Shown piece after piece: positions 7,083 to 10,615 of a stretch of DNA of 10,615 nucleotides (the stretch's first letter is position 1; each line of letters opens with the position of its first letter). Under the pieces are notes generated by a model, which saw only the letters and a program-made list of their open reading frames with translations, had not been told where the DNA came from and did not search any database. The DNA lies in assembly GCA_030627065.1 (NCBI GenBank), contig DAOUSV010000041.1:1-10615 (forward strand), read 5' to 3'. The translations under genes were made by a program, and so were the position numbers. The stretch is from Piscirickettsiaceae bacterium (lineage in GTDB: Bacteria > Pseudomonadota > Gammaproteobacteria > Nitrosococcales > Methylophagaceae).

Positions 7083-8269
7083 AAATAACGAGCTAATTCC
7101 AACTGAATATAATCATCATCACGGATTTGGAATAGCGCGCTATTCCTTTGGTTTGATTTAAAGAATCGCCCTTCTAACGATACTTTCCAGCGATTGCCAA
7201 TACGTCGGCTAGCTTCGATATTCCAAGCGGCATCACTGCTGCCCAAGTCTTGAATAACACCTAAAAGTAGCTCCGTCGATTGCTCATCATTCCATGCTAG
7301 ACGAGTACCCATCATTAGATCATCTTCAAATGGTGTCGCCAATTCATTATCGCGATCATCCCACAAATACTCTGCGATCAAGCCAACATCTATATTGCTA
7401 TCAAACACACCGTAAAAAGTATATTCAAAGCCCCCAGTTAACGCTGTAAATGTATCTGATGATGTTTCCCTACGAATAACCTCTAGCTTCCATAACCATG
7501 ATTCACTGGTTTTCTGAAGTTCCACACCTGTTTGATGCATGATTTCATAATAAGGTATCAATCGGGTGAATGTTTGATTAGGCGATAGTAAGGGTTCTCG
7601 ATTTGTACCATAAAAGTGAGACAAGCCAATATCCCAATCTCCTAAGGTATGTAACCACCTTGCTGCGATATCTAAGTGATGTTGTTTAGCACCCGATTCA
7701 TAGTGTGATTTATCCGTATCCACTACTAACTGACTACGTAAGCGCCCTTTTTCACCGGCAAATGTGCGTTCTCGAAAGTATGGCAACACAAATAAATCAA
7801 CGGTTCCCCAATCCTTAAAAAAACTTAGATTAATCATCGGTTGACCGAGCTTACCTTCGGTATCACTATTTTCAACTAAGTCTGTTTGATTGATTACATC
7901 GACTAAATGTTGAGACTCAGTGACACCCCAATAAACTTTGCCTATACCTAATTGCAATTCCCAATCATCGTTAACTAACAACCAACGAGCCTCTCGCACA
8001 TCAACATGAGTTCGCTCAGCATCGTCACTATCAAGTCGAAAAAAGGGTGATATCAATAGACTTTGATTACCATCATCCCATGCATGATAGAACTCAGGTG
8101 CTAATACCGCAGACAGTTGATTTTGACTGGCTTCTGAATTGAATGATTCATGTTGAAAATAGCGATATTCAGCCGCACTGTAACCCGTTAATTCCCAAGC
8201 ATAGCCATTAACACTTAATAAGATAAGCGTAAGAATAAAGGCAGATTTAACGCTGACGTTTAAGATCAT
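7079..8269 (-). CDS. Outer-membrane beta-barrel (porin-like) protein of the RND operon
   Basis: A 396-aa exported protein with a signal peptide (about residues 1-24, cut after NGYA). The mature sequence alternates polar and hydrophobic residues in many short strands rich in Tyr, Trp and Phe, and ends in LELARYF. A terminal Phe preceded by alternating hydrophobic residues is the usual beta-signal recognised by the BAM machinery, so an outer-membrane barrel is likely. The ATG at 8267-8269 was taken as start, since the in-frame TTG three codons earlier (8276-8278) is a poorer choice; it overlaps the preceding gene by 23 bp. From family context, DUF1302-type or related barrels often accompany RND exporters with LolA-like partners, but I cannot confirm that family from sequence alone. 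It would be the outer-membrane end of the route started by its two upstream neighbours. The substrate is unknown. Confidence 0.7.
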   Translation of the reverse strand: MILNVSVKSAFILTLILLSVNGYAWELTGYSAAEYRYFQHESFNSEASQNQLSAVLAPEFYHAWDDGNQSLLISPFFRLDSDDAERTHVDVREARWLLVNDDWELQLGIGKVYWGVTESQHLVDVINQTDLVENSDTEGKLGQPMINLSFFKDWGTVDLFVLPYFRERTFAGEKGRLRSQLVVDTDKSHYESGAKQHHLDIAARWLHTLGDWDIGLSHFYGTNREPLLSPNQTFTRLIPYYEIMHQTGVELQKTSESWLWKLEVIRRETSSDTFTALTGGFEYTFYGVFDSNIDVGLIAEYLWDDRDNELATPFEDDLMMGTRLAWNDEQSTELLLGVIQDLGSSDAAWNIEASRRIGNRWKVSLEGRFFKSNQRNSALFQIRDDDYIQLELARYF

Positions 8270-9029
8270 TCTTCTCAAAGTCTTTATCCGTTAAGCCTGT
8301 TTGAAATTGGTAATTAGTCCATTTCAATATTGTTGATTTACCGTTTTGTTGATTTACCATGGTCATGGTGTGAGCGCGCCAATATTGCCCCAGATATTGC
8401 TGATAATCAGTAAAGTGTTGGATTTTTAATAAACTATCTTTGCGATCATAAAAATCAATTTTCTGTGGTCGGTATTCTTCTTTATCAATCCAAATATGGC
8501 TTTTGGTATAACCAGAATGTTTGTATTGTGGGCGAAGCTCTAAAACAAAACAGTCTTGCCCTTCCAATGTTTCATCACGTAAATACACATAACTATATTT
8601 AGGAATTTCAAAGGAGCTAATATCTTCATAAGCAAATTCACTCCCCATAAATGGACCTGATTTATTACTTGATGAAATACGTTTAATTCGTTTTAATGCA
8701 GGTAAAAATATCCATTGTTCATCAGGCTCTAATGCATGTGAATAGGTTAAAAATGCCGTGCCTTTTACATCTCTCGGCTGATCAAATACCGTTAGGCCTT
8801 TATCGCCATCACCCATCACTTCAAGGTTTTTAACCCGTATTTCACGAATACTTTCTTTGCCATTTCGATTACGCAATGTCATCAACATATCAGCCGAACT
8901 ATCTTGCCAGCCTTGATCACGACGATCAACTTCAGCAATAATCTCCAAGCCCTTGTCTGCTGCTGTTCCAGCATAAATAACTGGACTAAATATCAATAAT
9001 AAAACAAATGTAACAATCGACTTACGCAT
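8247..9029 (-). CDS. LolA-like outer-membrane lipoprotein-sorting family protein
   Basis: A 260-aa periplasmic protein with a signal peptide (residues 1-20, cut after VIYA) and no lipobox cysteine. The central region carries the family pattern GTAFLTYSH (90-98), DEQWIFLPALKRIKRI (103-118), GPFMGSEFAYEDI (125-137), and a later strand HIWIDKEEYRPQKIDFYD. These match the predicted outer membrane lipoprotein-sorting family with a LolA/LolB-like half-barrel fold, which binds a lipid or acyl chain in its cavity. Such proteins are commonly encoded beside RND/MMPL exporters, as here, and are thought to take lipid cargo from the exporter across the periplasm. It is not LolA itself, which is shorter and usually lies near ftsK. 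The start overlaps the RND stop by 8 bp (ATGCGTAA) and has a strong AAGGA site. Confidence 0.85.
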   Translation of the reverse strand: MRKSIVTFVLLLIFSPVIYAGTAADKGLEIIAEVDRRDQGWQDSSADMLMTLRNRNGKESIREIRVKNLEVMGDGDKGLTVFDQPRDVKGTAFLTYSHALEPDEQWIFLPALKRIKRISSSNKSGPFMGSEFAYEDISSFEIPKYSYVYLRDETLEGQDCFVLELRPQYKHSGYTKSHIWIDKEEYRPQKIDFYDRKDSLLKIQHFTDYQQYLGQYWRAHTMTMVNQQNGKSTILKWTNYQFQTGLTDKDFEKNDLKRQR

Positions 9030-10615
9030 GTTTGTTTCCTTCTAATTTCATAAGTAAAGGGGGTAAAAATAAGAAATCCATTATTAAGGCAATGGCAATC
9101 GTAAGCGCTGTCATTGCTCCCATATGTGCATTAAGAGCGAAATGGGATTGTGCCAAAACAACAAACCCTGCGACTAAGACTAATGATGTTACCCAAAGTG
9201 CCACACCAACGGTATTAAATGCATAGCGAATCGCATCTTCTGAATTAAGCCCTTTTTCACGTCGTGCTCGCAAATATTTACTTAAAAAATGTACGGTATC
9301 ATCAACCACAATACCCAATGTCATTCCGGTGACTACCGATAAAGACATACCGATCTGACCCACCATTAACCCCCAAATACCAAATGCCATGCCCGCGGGT
9401 AATAAGTTGGGCGCAAGGCTAATAATACCGACTCGAAATGAACGTAATGCCAACATTAAAATAAAAGAGATAAAGATTAATGCTATGGTTGTACCCAATA
9501 ACATGCTCTGCACATTTCGCTTACCAATATGGGCAAACATCATGGTCGCGCTACCCGCACTAAATGCCATATCAGGATTGTTTTCCATCAACCATATTGA
9601 TATCTTTTGTTCTACCTCAAGAATTTCTTCTGTATGCAGATTTTCAAATGTCACGGTCAAGCGTGTAGCACTTTTATCTATATCTATTTGATCATTAAGA
9701 TCTAAGCCATAAGGCAAAGACATTTCATAAAGCAGTAAGTATTGTGCCGCCAATTCACGTGATTCAGGCAGGCGGTAATAATTTGGATCATCACCGTGCA
9801 TATTCTTATTTAGACGCTTATAAATATCGGTGACAGTACGCACATGCATGACATGCTCTTGCTGTCGCAACCAATTGGCAAAATTTTCCACTTGCTGTAA
9901 AAATTGAGGCTCATTAATGCCACCACTTTCACCTTGTTTCAAAAAATAATGAATATCATAAATACCGCTTAAATTAGCTACTACAAAGTCAGTATCTCGT
10001 CTAAATTCGATTGTCTCATCAAAATATTCTACGAACTGGTCATCCAGCTTATTCATCGGCAATAAACTGATTAAAATAAGCGCAAGCAAGCCCATTCCCC
10101 ACAGTAGACCACGGCGATTATTTAGCACAATATCCGCCAACTTAGTCATTGGGTGATGCTGAGTTTGTGCTGTATTAACACGCACTCGTACCGGCAATAC
10201 CATCATCAGTGCAGGTAGCGTTGTGATAGATAATACAAATGCAAACATCACACCTATTGCTACCACATTACCTAAATCATGGAATGGCGGCACATCACTA
10301 AAGTTCATGCTCAAAAAGCCGATTGCCGTGGTAATACTGGTGATAAAGATAGGTTGAAGATTCACCCGCAGGCTATCTGCCATTGCTGTTTTTTTATCCT
10401 GCCCTGAACGCATATTATGCAAAAAGGTCACTAATAAATGAACAGCATCGGCCACTGCCATTGTCAGTATAATTGTGGGGGCTGATGATGATGGCGGCGT
10501 GAGTTTCCAGCCTAGCCATCCCATGCTTCCCATGCCAAACAAAATAGCACTAAAAATAACAATCACAGTCGATATCGTGGCAGTAAATGATCGTAATAAA
10601 AATCCTAATACAACA
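9022..10615 (-). CDS. RND-superfamily (MMPL-type) exporter, N-terminus beyond the window
   Basis: The frame runs open through the right edge, so the GTG at 10566 is probably internal: at least 16 further residues (LGFLLRSFTATIS and neighbours) continue upstream. The visible 530 residues contain the end of the first membrane bundle, with VADAVHLL (Asp codon at 10447-10449), a join, the second periplasmic loop (about 9560-10060), and the second bundle, with the matching GIVVDDTVHF (DD codons at 9298-9303). These paired acidic helix-4 motifs are the proton-relay signature of MMPL/SSD-like RND exporters, which use the proton gradient to move lipids or hydrophobic compounds out of the inner membrane. 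No membrane-fusion protein is visible; the LolA-like gene takes that place. Total size would be near the usual 750-800 aa. The substrate cannot be told from sequence. Confidence 0.88.
   Translation of the reverse strand, partial: VVLGFLLRSFTATISTVIVIFSAILFGMGSMGWLGWKLTPPSSSAPTIILTMAVADAVHLLVTFLHNMRSGQDKKTAMADSLRVNLQPIFITSITTAIGFLSMNFSDVPPFHDLGNVVAIGVMFAFVLSITTLPALMMVLPVRVRVNTAQTQHHPMTKLADIVLNNRRGLLWGMGLLALILISLLPMNKLDDQFVEYFDETIEFRRDTDFVVANLSGIYDIHYFLKQGESGGINEPQFLQQVENFANWLRQQEHVMHVRTVTDIYKRLNKNMHGDDPNYYRLPESRELAAQYLLLYEMSLPYGLDLNDQIDIDKSATRLTVTFENLHTEEILEVEQKISIWLMENNPDMAFSAGSATMMFAHIGKRNVQSMLLGTTIALIFISFILMLALRSFRVGIISLAPNLLPAGMAFGIWGLMVGQIGMSLSVVTGMTLGIVVDDTVHFLSKYLRARREKGLNSEDAIRYAFNTVGVALWVTSLVLVAGFVVLAQSHFALNAHMGAMTALTIAIALIMDFLFLPPLLMKLEGNKHA
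9037..9041 (-). promoter_or_regulatory. Ribosome binding site of the LolA-like gene
   Basis: On the minus strand AAGGA lies seven bases before the ATG at 9029, inside the last codons of the exporter gene. It supports independent re-initiation on a shared transcript. Confidence 0.7.

Noticed and set aside
10564..10566. GTG here as the true start of the RND exporter.
   Set aside because: The frame stays open to the window edge with hydrophobic, family-like sequence, and about half of the first membrane bundle and first periplasmic loop would be missing.
1..10615. CRISPR arrays, insertion sequences, tRNA or rRNA genes, phage genes.
   Set aside because: No regularly spaced repeats, transposase or integrase motifs, or RNA gene signatures were seen on either strand.

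Overview
The window is about 10.6 kb of AT-rich chromosomal DNA, densely coding, from what looks like a Gram-negative gammaproteobacterium. The evidence is a SrmB-type DEAD-box helicase, a PqiA-like inner-membrane protein, an RND exporter paired with a LolA-fold periplasmic protein, an outer-membrane beta-barrel, and a bacterial-type glgA/zwf pair. A marine methylotroph-like or related lineage would fit, but that is only a guess from gene content. I see no mobile element, rRNA, tRNA or CRISPR array.

Region 1 (1-3386, plus strand): the window opens inside the C-terminal end of an FTR1-family iron permease. After a 144-bp gap comes a tight run of four genes: an exported SMP-30/gluconolactonase-like beta-propeller protein, the SrmB-like helicase, a small four-helix PqiA-like membrane protein, and a small secreted protein carrying a phospholipase-A2-like CCxxHD active-site motif. 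The last three overlap one another at their stop and start codons, which suggests an operon with translational coupling.

Region 2 (3390-6388): glgA (glycogen synthase, minus strand) and zwf (glucose-6-phosphate dehydrogenase, plus strand) diverge from a 65-bp spacer. The spacer holds both ribosome binding sites, a plausible glgA -10 box and a perfect 12-bp palindrome. The two enzymes draw on the same hexose-phosphate pool, one storing it as glycogen and the other oxidising it for NADPH, so joint control is plausible. glgA ends 3 bp from the PLA2-like gene, tail to tail.

Region 3 (6389-7082): a very AT-rich accessory-looking patch with an unrecognised acidic 145-aa protein and a 56-aa small ORF.

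Region 4 (7079-10615, minus strand): a three-gene operon read leftward. It comprises an RND/MMPL exporter (its start lies beyond the window), a LolA-like outer-membrane lipoprotein-sorting family protein, and an outer-membrane beta-barrel protein. All three overlap, and they span inner membrane, periplasm and outer membrane, so they probably form one envelope trafficking pathway whose cargo is unknown. This operon is the most attractive candidate for an under-described system here, followed by the secreted PLA2-like protein.
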